NCBI RefSeq assembly: GCF_003254575.1
Contig: NZ_QJUA01000007.1
Location: 62,001-126,000, forward strand
Direction: 5' to 3'
Length of the DNA stretch: 64,000 nucleotides
DNA from: Mycobacterium kyogaense
GTDB taxonomy: Bacteria; Actinomycetota; Actinomycetes; Mycobacteriales; Mycobacteriaceae
The notes under the pieces are model-generated. The model did not search any database. It saw only the letters and a program-made list of their open reading frames with translations, and was not told where the DNA came from. How positions within the stretch are numbered: the stretch's first letter is position 1; each line of letters starts with the position of its first letter. Made by a program: the position numbers and the translations under genes. Shown here in pieces: positions 24,135-31,904 of this stretch.

Positions 24135-25559
24135 GTGAGCGCGACTAGTAAGAGGCTCGGTCTGCAGGACCTGCTGTTCATCTACGGGGAAACACCCAGT
24201 TCGAAGATGCATGTGGCCGGCCTGCTGCCGTTCACGCCGCCGCCGAACGCGACGGTCGAGTACCTCCGGGAGATGATCGCCGAGGCCCGCCGCCAGGAGG
24301 TGATGCGGCCGTGGAACCTCAAGCTCGCCCACCCGCGGCTGCAGTACAGCCCGCTGCACAGCTGGGTCGAGGATAAGGAATTCGACTTCGACTACCACGT
24401 GCGCCGATCGGCGTTGGCCAGCCCCGGTGACGAACGCGAGCTCGGCGTCCTGGTCTCCCGGCTGCACAGCAACCACCTCGACCTGACCCGGCCGCCGTGG
24501 GAGCTGCACGTGATCGAGGGCCTCGAAGGCGGCCGCTTCGCGCTGTACATGAAGATCCACCACGCGCTGGTCGACGGGTACAGCGCGATGCGCATGCTCG
24601 CCCGCAGCATGTCCACCGACCCCGAGTCGCGCGACACCCGGATGTTCTTCAACGTGCCGCTGCCCGAACGCACGCGGCCGCTGGCCAGCACCGAAACCGT
24701 GAACCCGATCGCCGCGACGTTGCGGGCACTGGGCGGGATCTCCTCGACGGTGACCGGCGGTGTGAGTTCGGCGGTGGACCTGGCGACGGCGGTGGTCAAC
24801 ACCCAGATCCGCCGTGACGGTGACTACGCCCAGATCCCGGGGTCGGCCTCGGCGCCGCACAGCATCCTCAACGCACGGATCAGCCGCAATCGGCGCTTCG
24901 CGACGCAGCAGTACGACTTCGACCGCCTCAAGAAGCTGAGTTCACAGCACGGCGCGACGATCAACGATGTGTCTCTGGCCATCCTCGGCGGCGGCCTGCG
25001 CAAGTTCCTGTCCGAGATCGACGAGCTGCCCGACCGCTCGCTGATCGCATTCCTCCCCGTCAACGTCCGCCCCAAGGGTGACGAGGGCGGCGGCAACGCC
25101 GTCGGCGCGATCCTCGCCCCGATGGGCACCCACATCGCCGATCCGATCGAGCGGCTGAACGTCATCACCGCCGCGACGGGGGCGGCCAAGGCGCAGCTGC
25201 AGAACATGTCGCCGGCAGCGATCATCGCCTACAGTGCGGCGCTGCTCGCACCGGCGGGCACCCAGATCGCCGGCGCGCTGACCGGTGTCCAGGCGCCGTG
25301 GCCCTACACGTTCAACCTGTGCGTCTCCAACGTACCGGGCCCGCGGGAACCGTTGTGGTTCAACGGTTCTCGACTGGAAGCCACCTACCCGGTGTCCATC
25401 CCGATCCACGGCATGGCGTTGAACATCACGCTGCAGAGCTACGCCGACACCCTGAACATCGGGTTCGTCGGCTGCCGCGACCGGCTCCCGCACCTGCAGC
25501 GCCTGGCCGTCTACAGCGGCGAGGCGCTGGCCGAGCTCGAGAAGGCCTCCGAGGACTAG
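24135..25559 (+). CDS. Wax ester synthase / diacylglycerol acyltransferase (WS/DGAT)
   Basis: 474-aa acyl-CoA-dependent acyltransferase making triacylglycerol or wax esters for lipid storage. The catalytic HHxxxDG motif is HHALVDG (142-148). Other family blocks: MHVAGLLPF near the N terminus, PPWELHVIEGL, LIAFLPVNVRPKGD, NLCVSNVPGPREPLWFNG and the C-terminal YADTLNIGFVGCRDRLPHL. GTG 24135 is chosen because of the -10 box 6 nt upstream and because the protein then begins with the usual short lead into QDLLFIYGE. Mycobacteria have several paralogues; which one cannot be fixed here. Confidence 0.95.
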   Translation: MSATSKRLGLQDLLFIYGETPSSKMHVAGLLPFTPPPNATVEYLREMIAEARRQEVMRPWNLKLAHPRLQYSPLHSWVEDKEFDFDYHVRRSALASPGDERELGVLVSRLHSNHLDLTRPPWELHVIEGLEGGRFALYMKIHHALVDGYSAMRMLARSMSTDPESRDTRMFFNVPLPERTRPLASTETVNPIAATLRALGGISSTVTGGVSSAVDLATAVVNTQIRRDGDYAQIPGSASAPHSILNARISRNRRFATQQYDFDRLKKLSSQHGATINDVSLAILGGGLRKFLSEIDELPDRSLIAFLPVNVRPKGDEGGGNAVGAILAPMGTHIADPIERLNVITAATGAAKAQLQNMSPAAIIAYSAALLAPAGTQIAGALTGVQAPWPYTFNLCVSNVPGPREPLWFNGSRLEATYPVSIPIHGMALNITLQSYADTLNIGFVGCRDRLPHLQRLAVYSGEALAELEKASED

Positions 25560-25742
25560 CTGTACTGCCCAGGCAGCTAGCCGGCGCACGCGATAGGCCA
25601 GGCGGGCAACGAGCGCGAATACGGCCATCGGCGAAAGTGAAATCCCGGCTCCGGCAGGGGCTTGCGTTCAGCGGGCGCTCTTCTAATCCGGTTCGCGCCG
25701 AACACGATCCGGGCTCGCCGCCCATTTGGCGACGCGCCGCTC
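25560..25742. other. Convergent intergenic region after WS/DGAT
   Basis: 183 bp between two convergent genes. A short inverted repeat GTTCG-CGC-CGAAC is present around 25692, but there is no T-run, tRNA or attachment-like repeat that I can support. Confidence 0.4.
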
Positions 25743-27170
25743 TCAGGCGGCTTCGTTGTCGGGTGGTGCGGGTCCGCCGGGTTCTGACGGGTCGGCCGAA
25801 TCCCGAGTCGGCTCCTCCTCGTCGGGTGGACGCAGGAGGCGTTCGGGGGTGTGGTGGGTGTTGATCCGGGTTTGGCCGGTGTCGAGGTTCGGTGGTGGGG
25901 CCCATTCGACTTCGTGGCGGGGGCTCATCGACGTGCTCCAACCCCCGTCTTTGACGCTGCGGTTGTCGGGTGGGCAGGCCAGACCGAGGTCGTCGATGTT
26001 CGTGTGTCCACCGTCGGCCCAGTCCTGGGTGACGTGGTGGACCTGGCAGCCGTAGGCGCCGACGGGGCAACCGGGTTTGGTGCAGCCGCCCTCGCGGGCG
26101 ATCAACATGACCCTTTGCGCGGCCGAGGCCACCCTGCGGGTGCGGAACAGGTCGAGGGCGGAGCCGGTGGCGCGGTCGAACACCGCCAGATAATGGCTGG
26201 CGTGGGAACCCATGCGGATCACGTCGTTGATCGGCAACCGGGTACCGCCACCCGTCGTCCCGATGCCGGCTCGGGATTCGAGGTCTTGGAGGGTGGTGCG
26301 CACGATGACGGTGACCGGTAACCCGTTGAGCTGACCCAACTCCCCACTCATCAACGCGATCCGCCCGACCGCGACCAGCGCATCGTGCTGGCGTTGGGCG
26401 AGGCTGCGGTGATCGTTGTCGATCTGCGCCTGGGTCGGCGTCCCGGATGTACACGGCTCGGGGTCATCCGGGTTGCACATGCCCGGGGCGGCGTATTTGG
26501 CGAAGATCGCCTCCCACACCGCCGCCGCTTCCGGAGTCAGATCGGCCCGCCATTGCGTCATCCCGTCGCGACGTTGCGGGCTCTTGGTCAACCCCCGCTT
26601 GCGGACGCGTTCGGCGTCGTCGGGTTCGGGCCCGTCCTGATCGAGCAGGAACAGCTCCAACTCCGCGGCGTCGCGGGTGGCCTTCGGGCCCGCACCGGCG
26701 GCGATGCGCACCACCTCAGCCTCGAACTGCTCCCGCGTCGCGGCGTCGACAAAGCTCGGCAGTTTATCGACCTCCTTGCGAATGACGTCGACATGCTCCG
26801 GGGTGATCCGCCCCTCGGCCTGCGCTTCGGCGGTCGCGGGCAGCACCGGCGGCAGCGGCGCACCGGTCATCGACTGCCGCGGCGCCAGCAGCGCCGCCTC
26901 GCTCAACCGCCGATTGGCCTCCGACCCGCTGATCCGGTAGCGGATCGCCAGCACGTCTTTCCAGTTCTTCGCGCCCATCTGCACCGCAGACGTCTCGACT
27001 TGCAGCCGGGCCAACGCCCGATGCTGGGCCGCGGGCAGCCGGCACCCCGCGGTTTCGAGCTCGTCGAGCAGCTCCACCACCTCGGCAGCAGTGGATCGGT
27101 CCAGGCTGCAGGCCAGCACAGCATCGACCGCGGCGCGTAACCCCGCGACCGCCTGCTGCACCTCCACCAT
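25743..27170 (-). CDS. DUF222 / HNH endonuclease-signature protein (13E12 type)
   Basis: 475 aa from ATG 27170 (480 from ATG 27185). The N-terminal DUF222 helical region runs to about residue 300; the C-terminal HNH nuclease motif is seen as EGGCTKPGCPVGAYGCQVHH, then the Asp/His/Asn part in WADGGHTNIDDLGLACPPDNR. The tail is Pro/Glu-rich. These are multicopy mycobacterial genes of the 13E12 repeat group; function unproven, often called mobile-like. A LexA-type box overlaps the first start codon, so induction by DNA damage is likely. ATG 27170 lies outside the box, which is why I prefer it. Confidence 0.88.
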   Translation of the reverse strand: MVEVQQAVAGLRAAVDAVLACSLDRSTAAEVVELLDELETAGCRLPAAQHRALARLQVETSAVQMGAKNWKDVLAIRYRISGSEANRRLSEAALLAPRQSMTGAPLPPVLPATAEAQAEGRITPEHVDVIRKEVDKLPSFVDAATREQFEAEVVRIAAGAGPKATRDAAELELFLLDQDGPEPDDAERVRKRGLTKSPQRRDGMTQWRADLTPEAAAVWEAIFAKYAAPGMCNPDDPEPCTSGTPTQAQIDNDHRSLAQRQHDALVAVGRIALMSGELGQLNGLPVTVIVRTTLQDLESRAGIGTTGGGTRLPINDVIRMGSHASHYLAVFDRATGSALDLFRTRRVASAAQRVMLIAREGGCTKPGCPVGAYGCQVHHVTQDWADGGHTNIDDLGLACPPDNRSVKDGGWSTSMSPRHEVEWAPPPNLDTGQTRINTHHTPERLLRPPDEEEPTRDSADPSEPGGPAPPDNEAA

Positions 27171-27173
27171 ACT

Positions 27174-27189
27174 TCGAACGTACATTCGA
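27174..27189. promoter_or_regulatory. LexA (SOS) box at the DUF222/HNH gene
   Basis: TCGAAC-N4-ATTCGA matches the mycobacterial SOS box TCGAAC-N4-GTTCGA with one mismatch. It covers ATG 27185 of the minus-strand gene and lies about 30 bp from the -10 of the divergent aminotransferase gene. Confidence 0.7.
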
Positions 27190-27215
27190 CCACCGACAAT
27201 TTCGGCGACAGCGAC

Positions 27216-27221
27216 TACGGT
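27216..27221 (+). promoter_or_regulatory. -10 box of the aminotransferase gene
   Basis: TACGGT followed by 6 nt and GTG 27228; leaderless arrangement. Confidence 0.5.
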
Positions 27222-27227
27222 TTACCT

Positions 27228-28616
27228 GTGGCCAATCCGACCTTGCATGAATCCACGTTGCCCAACGGCCTGACCGCCGACGAGGCCCGTGCCGAAGCCG
27301 CCCGCGCCTACGAGCTCGACCGCGCCCACGTGTTCCATTCGTGGTCGGCTCAGGCCGAGATCGCCCCCATGACGATCACCGCGTCGGAGGGCTGCCACGT
27401 CTGGGACGGCCAGGGCAACCGGCTGCTCGACTTCTCCTCGATGCTGGTCAACACCAACATCGGCCACCAGCACCCCAAGGTCGTCGCCGCGATCGCCGAA
27501 CAGGCCGCCAAGCTGTGCACCGTCGCACCCCAGCACGCCAACGCCGCACGCTCCGAAGCCGCGCGGTTGGTCGCCGAGCGCACCCCGGGTGAGCTGAACA
27601 AGATCTTCTTCACCAACGGCGGCGCCGACGCCGTCGAGCACGCGGTCCGCATGGCCCGTCTGCACACCGGTCGCTACAAGGTGCTCTCGCGCTACCGCTC
27701 GTACCACGGCGGCACCGAGACCGCGATCAACCTGACCGGCGACCCGCGCCGCTGGCCCAACGACCACGGCAACGCTGGGATCGTGCACTTCTTCGGGCCC
27801 TTCCTGTACCGCTCGCAGTTCCACGCCACCACCGAGGAGGAGGAGTCCGAGCGCGCGCTCGCGCATCTGCGCGACATCATCCGGATGGAAGGCCCGTCCA
27901 CGATCGCCGCGATCATCCTGGAGTCGATCCCCGGCACCGCGGGCATCATGGTGCCGCCGCCCGGCTACCTCGCCGGCGTGCGGGCCCTGTGCGACGAGTA
28001 CGGCATCGTCTACATCGCCGACGAGGTGATGTCGGGCTTCGGCCGTAGCGGAAAGTGGTTCGCCATCGACCATTTCGACGTCGTGCCCGATCTGCTGACG
28101 TTCGCCAAGGGCGTCAACTCCGGCTACGTGCCGCTCGGCGGGGTGGCGATCAGCCCGCACATCGCCGAGACGTTCGCCCACCGCGCCTACCCCGGTGGGC
28201 TCACCTACTCCGGGCATCCGCTCGCGACGGCCGCCGCGGTCGCGACCATCACCGCGATGGCCGACGAAGGCATCGTCGAGAACGCGGCCCGCATCGGCAC
28301 CGAGGTGCTCGGACCGGCGCTGCGCGACGTCGCAGCGCGGCACCCCAGCGTCGGTGAGGTGCGTGGCGCGGGCGTGTTCTGGGCCGTCGAGCTCGTCGCC
28401 GACCAAACCACCCGCGAACCCTTGGCCCCGTACGGAAGTTCCAGCGCTGCAATGAATTCGGTGATCGCCGAATGCAAGAAGCTCGGGCTGCTGCCGTTCG
28501 CCAACTACAACCGCATCCACGTCGTCCCGCCGTGCATCATCAGCGACGACCTGGCACGCGAAGGCGTGGCACTGCTGGACAAGGCTCTCGACGTCGCCGA
28601 CGCTTCTCTCGGATGA
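27228..28616 (+). CDS. Class III (omega) aminotransferase
   Basis: 462-aa PLP-dependent fold-type I aminotransferase of the class III group (taurine/beta-alanine:pyruvate-like). Features: HVFHSWSAQAEIAPMTIT entry, NGGADAVEHAVRMAR (PLP phosphate side), RSYHGGTETAINLTGD, ADEVMSGFGRSGKWFA (Asp stacking on PLP) and TFAKGVNSGYVPLGG with the Schiff-base Lys. Specificity among omega-amino acids and amines cannot be told. Leaderless GTG; divergent from the DUF222 gene; convergent with a small membrane-anchored protein (12-bp gap). Confidence 0.9.
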   Translation: MANPTLHESTLPNGLTADEARAEAARAYELDRAHVFHSWSAQAEIAPMTITASEGCHVWDGQGNRLLDFSSMLVNTNIGHQHPKVVAAIAEQAAKLCTVAPQHANAARSEAARLVAERTPGELNKIFFTNGGADAVEHAVRMARLHTGRYKVLSRYRSYHGGTETAINLTGDPRRWPNDHGNAGIVHFFGPFLYRSQFHATTEEEESERALAHLRDIIRMEGPSTIAAIILESIPGTAGIMVPPPGYLAGVRALCDEYGIVYIADEVMSGFGRSGKWFAIDHFDVVPDLLTFAKGVNSGYVPLGGVAISPHIAETFAHRAYPGGLTYSGHPLATAAAVATITAMADEGIVENAARIGTEVLGPALRDVAARHPSVGEVRGAGVFWAVELVADQTTREPLAPYGSSSAAMNSVIAECKKLGLLPFANYNRIHVVPPCIISDDLAREGVALLDKALDVADASLG

Positions 28617-28628
28617 CGCCGCGCTGGG

Positions 28629-29273
28629 CTAATCCCCCAGCTCGCCGCTGATTCCGCGTTCCAGTGCATGGCGGGCACGCTCGGGTAACACCAGCAGCCC
28701 GTCCAGTTCCCGCTGCGCCAACCGGTAGGCCCGCTCGCGCTCCTGCGGCGTGGCGGCAGCATCGGCAGCGACCCGGAGCAGCCGTTGCGCGCGCAGCAGT
28801 CGGTCCTGCTCGTCGGCGGTGAACGCGGCACGTTTGCGGCGCCGCGCTTCGGCTTCGGCGATGTCGAATGCCGTCGCGTATTCGCCGACCGCCTCGATGT
28901 AGGCCCTCAGCGAATCGCGGTCTTCGAGCAGATCGCCGATGTCGGCGGGCCGCAGGAAATCGGCGCGCAGCTTCGCCCGGTGGAAACGTTCGGTGAGGGG
29001 ATCGCTCAGGTCGGTCATCAACGGAAAGTCCAGCAGCGTGGCCGCATCGAGTTCGTACTCCAGCCACCGGGTGTCGGTGCGATCGTGCTGTTCGACGGTT
29101 CGCAGGACCGTGCGCCGCTGAGCCGCCGTGGCGGGTCGCGCCGCGGCCGGCGCGGGCAATTCCGCGTCGCGCTGACGTCGCGTGGCGACGATGCCGCGGT
29201 ACGTCGCGTAGCCCACACCGACCAGCGGCACGAGCACCACCAGCAGCTCGAGCAACCGGAAGATCAGACCCAT
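28629..29273 (-). CDS. Membrane-anchored helical protein, unknown function
   Basis: 214 aa. One N-terminal TM helix (FRLLELLVVLVPLVGVGYATY, about 5-25), then an Ala-rich, largely helical cytoplasmic part with many Arg/Glu pairs, including RWLEYELDAATLLDFPLMTD. It resembles conserved mycobacterial proteins of unknown role. ATG 29273 is chosen because MGLIFRLLELL starts directly before the TM; a longer frame upstream adds non-hydrophobic residues. Confidence 0.7.
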   Translation of the reverse strand: MGLIFRLLELLVVLVPLVGVGYATYRGIVATRRQRDAELPAPAAARPATAAQRRTVLRTVEQHDRTDTRWLEYELDAATLLDFPLMTDLSDPLTERFHRAKLRADFLRPADIGDLLEDRDSLRAYIEAVGEYATAFDIAEAEARRRKRAAFTADEQDRLLRAQRLLRVAADAAATPQERERAYRLAQRELDGLLVLPERARHALERGISGELGD

Positions 29274-29334
29274 CCCGCCAGAATGCCACCAACTCGTGGT
29301 TTCGATTCTGCAGCGATCGGGCAACTAGTTAGAC

Positions 29335-29808
29335 ATGCGACACAAGACACTGAATCTAGGTTCCTTGATCTTCGCGGGCGCGGCGGCGACTGCAATCGCA
29401 ACTGCGCCCCTGACTTTCGCCCAGCCGGCACCGCCGCCGTGCTTCAACCCGGACGGCACCCCGTGCGCGTCGATCGGCACGGCAGGCCCGGGCGGCGCGA
29501 GCGGCGCGATCCCGGGTGGGCCGGGCGGCGAGGCCGGGCCGGGCGGCGCCAGCGGCGCGATCCCGGGCGGGCCCGGCGGCGAGGCCGGACCCGGTGGGGT
29601 CAGCGGGGCGACCAACCCCGGCGGCGTGGCCGGTGCGGCCGGTCCTGACGGCGCCAGCGGCGCGATCCCCGGCGGTCCCTCGGGTGTCGCCGGACCCGGT
29701 GGCGCCAGCGGCTCGACCAACCCCGGCGGAGTCGGCGGCTCTGCCGGACCCGGCGGAGTCTCGGGTTGCATCCCCGGAGTGGGCTGCGCCTCGATCCCCG
29801 TCGGCTGA
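29335..29808 (+). CDS. Secreted Gly/Pro-rich repeat protein with Cys-bracketed ends
   Basis: 157 aa, function unknown. Sec-type signal (LGSLIFAGAAATAIATAP, cleavage near TFAQ, residue 30). The mature protein has a Cys pair (C36, C44), five imperfect 17-18-residue repeats (51-137) of type GPGGASGAIPGGPGGEA or GPGGVSGATNPGGVAGAA, a partial sixth, and a second Cys pair (C145, C150). Both Cys pairs are followed by ASI. The repeat is collagen-like only in composition, since Gly is not strictly every third residue. An intrinsic terminator follows at 29839. Confidence 0.75.
   Translation: MRHKTLNLGSLIFAGAAATAIATAPLTFAQPAPPPCFNPDGTPCASIGTAGPGGASGAIPGGPGGEAGPGGASGAIPGGPGGEAGPGGVSGATNPGGVAGAAGPDGASGAIPGGPSGVAGPGGASGSTNPGGVGGSAGPGGVSGCIPGVGCASIPVG
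29485..29766 (+). repeat. Tandem 51/54-bp coding repeats
   Basis: Five tandem units of 51, 51, 54, 51 and 54 bp plus a 21-bp partial unit. The first two differ only at synonymous positions; units 3 and 5 have the TNPGG variant core, units 1, 2 and 4 the AIPGG core. The in-frame unit lengths allow copy number change without frameshift. Confidence 0.8.
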
Positions 29809-29838
29809 CACTGGACCAACAACTGACCACCGAACAAG

Positions 29839-29867
29839 GCCGGACCCGTAACGCGGGTCCGGCTTTT
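29839..29867 (+). terminator. Intrinsic terminator after the repeat-protein gene
   Basis: Perfect 10-bp stem GCCGGACCCG / CGGGTCCGGC, 5-nt loop, followed by TTTT. Confidence 0.85.
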
Positions 29868-29885
29868 CGGTGCCTGTCCAGCGGC

Positions 29886-29891
29886 TAGCGT
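29886..29891 (+). promoter_or_regulatory. -10 box of the amidohydrolase gene
   Basis: TAGCGT, then 7 nt, then ATG 29899; leaderless arrangement. It decides the start against the in-frame GTG at 29890, which lies inside the box. Confidence 0.5.
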
Positions 29892-29898
29892 GGCCGGC

Positions 29899-31152
29899 AT
29901 GCGCCTGGTGATCAAGAACGTGCGGATTTTCGACGGACTGTCCGACCAGACCAGCGACGGGCACGTACTCATCGAGGGCCGCACGATCACCGCGGTCGAA
30001 CGGTCACCCATCGCCGAGACCGACGGCACGACCGTGATCGACGGTGCGGGGCGCACCCTGATGCCCGGCATGATCGACGCGCACGCCCACCTCGTCGGGA
30101 TGGCCAACTCGCTACTGGACCTCGCGATGGGCTCGCAGACCCTGCTGGCCGCCAAGACATTGGTCGGCGCCCGGGACACTCTGCTGCGCGGCTTCACCAC
30201 AGTGCGCGACATGGCCGGCGACACCGCGGGCATCAAGACGGTGACCGATGCCCGACCGGAACTGGGCCCGCGCATCTACCCCAGCCAGGCCGCGGTCTCG
30301 CAGACCGGCGGTCACGGCGACTTCAGTTTCGTCTACGAACGTCCGACCGCACTGGGCGGCAACGAGTCCCGCGGGGAACAGATCGGTTTCATGCGCGTCG
30401 CCGACGGGCCCGAACGCGTCCTGGCCGCGGTGCGCGAACAACTGAAGCTCGGCGCCAGCCAGATCAAACTGATGGTCGGGGGCGGCGCGGCGTCGCTCTA
30501 CGACCCGCTCTACACCGTCCAGTTCACCCCGGCCGAACTGCGCGCCGCCGTGCAGGCCGCCGAGGACTACGGCACCTACGTCGCCACGCACGTCTACAAC
30601 GTCCCCGGCATCCGACGGGCCGTCGAGGCCGGGGTGAAGTCCATCGAGCACGGCCACCTCGCCGATGAACCGACCATCGCGATGCTCGCCGAGCGCGAGG
30701 TGTGGCTGTCCACGCAGCCGTTCGCCGAACACGACCACACGTTCGCGAACCCGGCCAGCGCAGAGAAGAACCGCGAGATCTGCGCGGGCACCGACCGGCT
30801 CTTCGGCTGGGCCGCCACACACGGTGTGCGGCTGGCCTGGGGTACGGACCTCCTGTTCGAGCCCGAGCACGCCGATCTGCAGAGCGCGATGGTGGTGCGA
30901 CTCGGCGAGTACATCAGCGCCGTTGACGCGCTCAAACTGGTCACGTCGGGCAACGCCGCACTTCTGCGGCTGGCCGGCGATCGCGATCCCTACCGGTCGG
31001 CCCGCGTCGGTGAGATCACCGCCGGCGCATGGGCCGACGTGCTGTTGGTCGACGGCGATCCGACTGTTGACCTGTCCGTGCTCGGCGATCCCGCAACCAA
31101 TCTGCCCGTGATCATCAAGGACGGCGCGATCGTGAAGGGACAGCCGGCATGA
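29899..31152 (+). CDS. Metal-dependent amidohydrolase (imidazolonepropionase/prolidase-like)
   Basis: 417-aa amidohydrolase-superfamily enzyme. DAHAHLVG (about 56-63) holds the HxH metal ligands, YVATHVYN and IEHGHL the barrel histidines, and LAWGTDLLFEPEH the catalytic Asp. The closest group is the metal-dependent hydrolases that include Xaa-Pro/Xaa-Arg dipeptidases and organophosphate or carbamate hydrolases. It overlaps the SDR gene by 4 bp (ATGA), so the two probably act on the same compound. Confidence 0.88.
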   Translation: MRLVIKNVRIFDGLSDQTSDGHVLIEGRTITAVERSPIAETDGTTVIDGAGRTLMPGMIDAHAHLVGMANSLLDLAMGSQTLLAAKTLVGARDTLLRGFTTVRDMAGDTAGIKTVTDARPELGPRIYPSQAAVSQTGGHGDFSFVYERPTALGGNESRGEQIGFMRVADGPERVLAAVREQLKLGASQIKLMVGGGAASLYDPLYTVQFTPAELRAAVQAAEDYGTYVATHVYNVPGIRRAVEAGVKSIEHGHLADEPTIAMLAEREVWLSTQPFAEHDHTFANPASAEKNREICAGTDRLFGWAATHGVRLAWGTDLLFEPEHADLQSAMVVRLGEYISAVDALKLVTSGNAALLRLAGDRDPYRSARVGEITAGAWADVLLVDGDPTVDLSVLGDPATNLPVIIKDGAIVKGQPA

Positions 31153-31904
31153 CGGACCTGACCGGGCGCGCCGTCATCGTGACCGGCGCCGCTCGCGGTG
31201 TCGGCAAGGGCATCGCGACGGCGCTCACCGCGCGCGGCGCCTCCGTGCTGCTCGTCGACCGCGACGCGGAGCTGCTGAGCACGACGGCGGCGGAACTGAG
31301 CGGCGGACAGGTCGCCTCGGTGACCATGGACCTCCGCGAGGATGACGCCGCCGAGCGCATCGTGGCGGCGGCCGTCGACGCTTTCGGCTCGGTGCACGGC
31401 CTGGTCAACAACGCGATCGCGACCAACGAGCCCAAGGCTTTCCACGAGATCACCCGGGAGGACTACGACCTCGTGTTCGACGTGGGACCACGTGCCACGT
31501 TCGCCCTGATGCAGGCGGTGTACCCGGTGTTCGTCGGCAACGGCGGAGGCAGCATCGTCAACCTCGGCTCGGGGTCGGGCACCCAGGGTCTCTCCCGGTT
31601 CGGCGCCTATGGGGCGGCGAAGGAAGCCATCCGCGGCATGTCGAAAGTCGCGGCGCTGGAGTGGGGCCGGCACCGCATCCGGGTGAACGTGGTGTGTCCC
31701 TATGCCGAAACCGAGAGCATCAGGGCGTGGCGGGACATGGACCCGCAGACCTACGAGCGCACTGTGCGCGCCGTGCCGCTGGGCCGCCTCGGCGACGTGG
31801 CGACCGACATCGGCCCCGTGGTGTGCTTCCTGCTCGGTGACGACGCGGCGTTCGTCACCGGTCAGACGCTCATGGCCGACGGTGGATCGGCTGGTTTCCG
31901 CTGA
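31149..31904 (+). CDS. Short-chain dehydrogenase/reductase (FabG-like)
   Basis: 251-aa classical SDR. TGAARGVGKG (about 12-21) binds NAD(P); LVNNAIA is the NNAG-equivalent; the catalytic Ser lies in LGSGSG and Tyr/Lys in YGAAK; the end VTGQTLMADGGSAGFR is typical. Translationally coupled to the amidohydrolase. Its last 35 bp overlap the end of the convergent diguanylate cyclase gene. Confidence 0.9.
   Translation: MTDLTGRAVIVTGAARGVGKGIATALTARGASVLLVDRDAELLSTTAAELSGGQVASVTMDLREDDAAERIVAAAVDAFGSVHGLVNNAIATNEPKAFHEITREDYDLVFDVGPRATFALMQAVYPVFVGNGGGSIVNLGSGSGTQGLSRFGAYGAAKEAIRGMSKVAALEWGRHRIRVNVVCPYAETESIRAWRDMDPQTYERTVRAVPLGRLGDVATDIGPVVCFLLGDDAAFVTGQTLMADGGSAGFR

Noticed and set aside
25743..27185. 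DUF222/HNH gene as part of a mobile element or insertion.
   Set aside because: No flanking direct repeats, transposase or integrase are visible, and neighbouring genes are intact.
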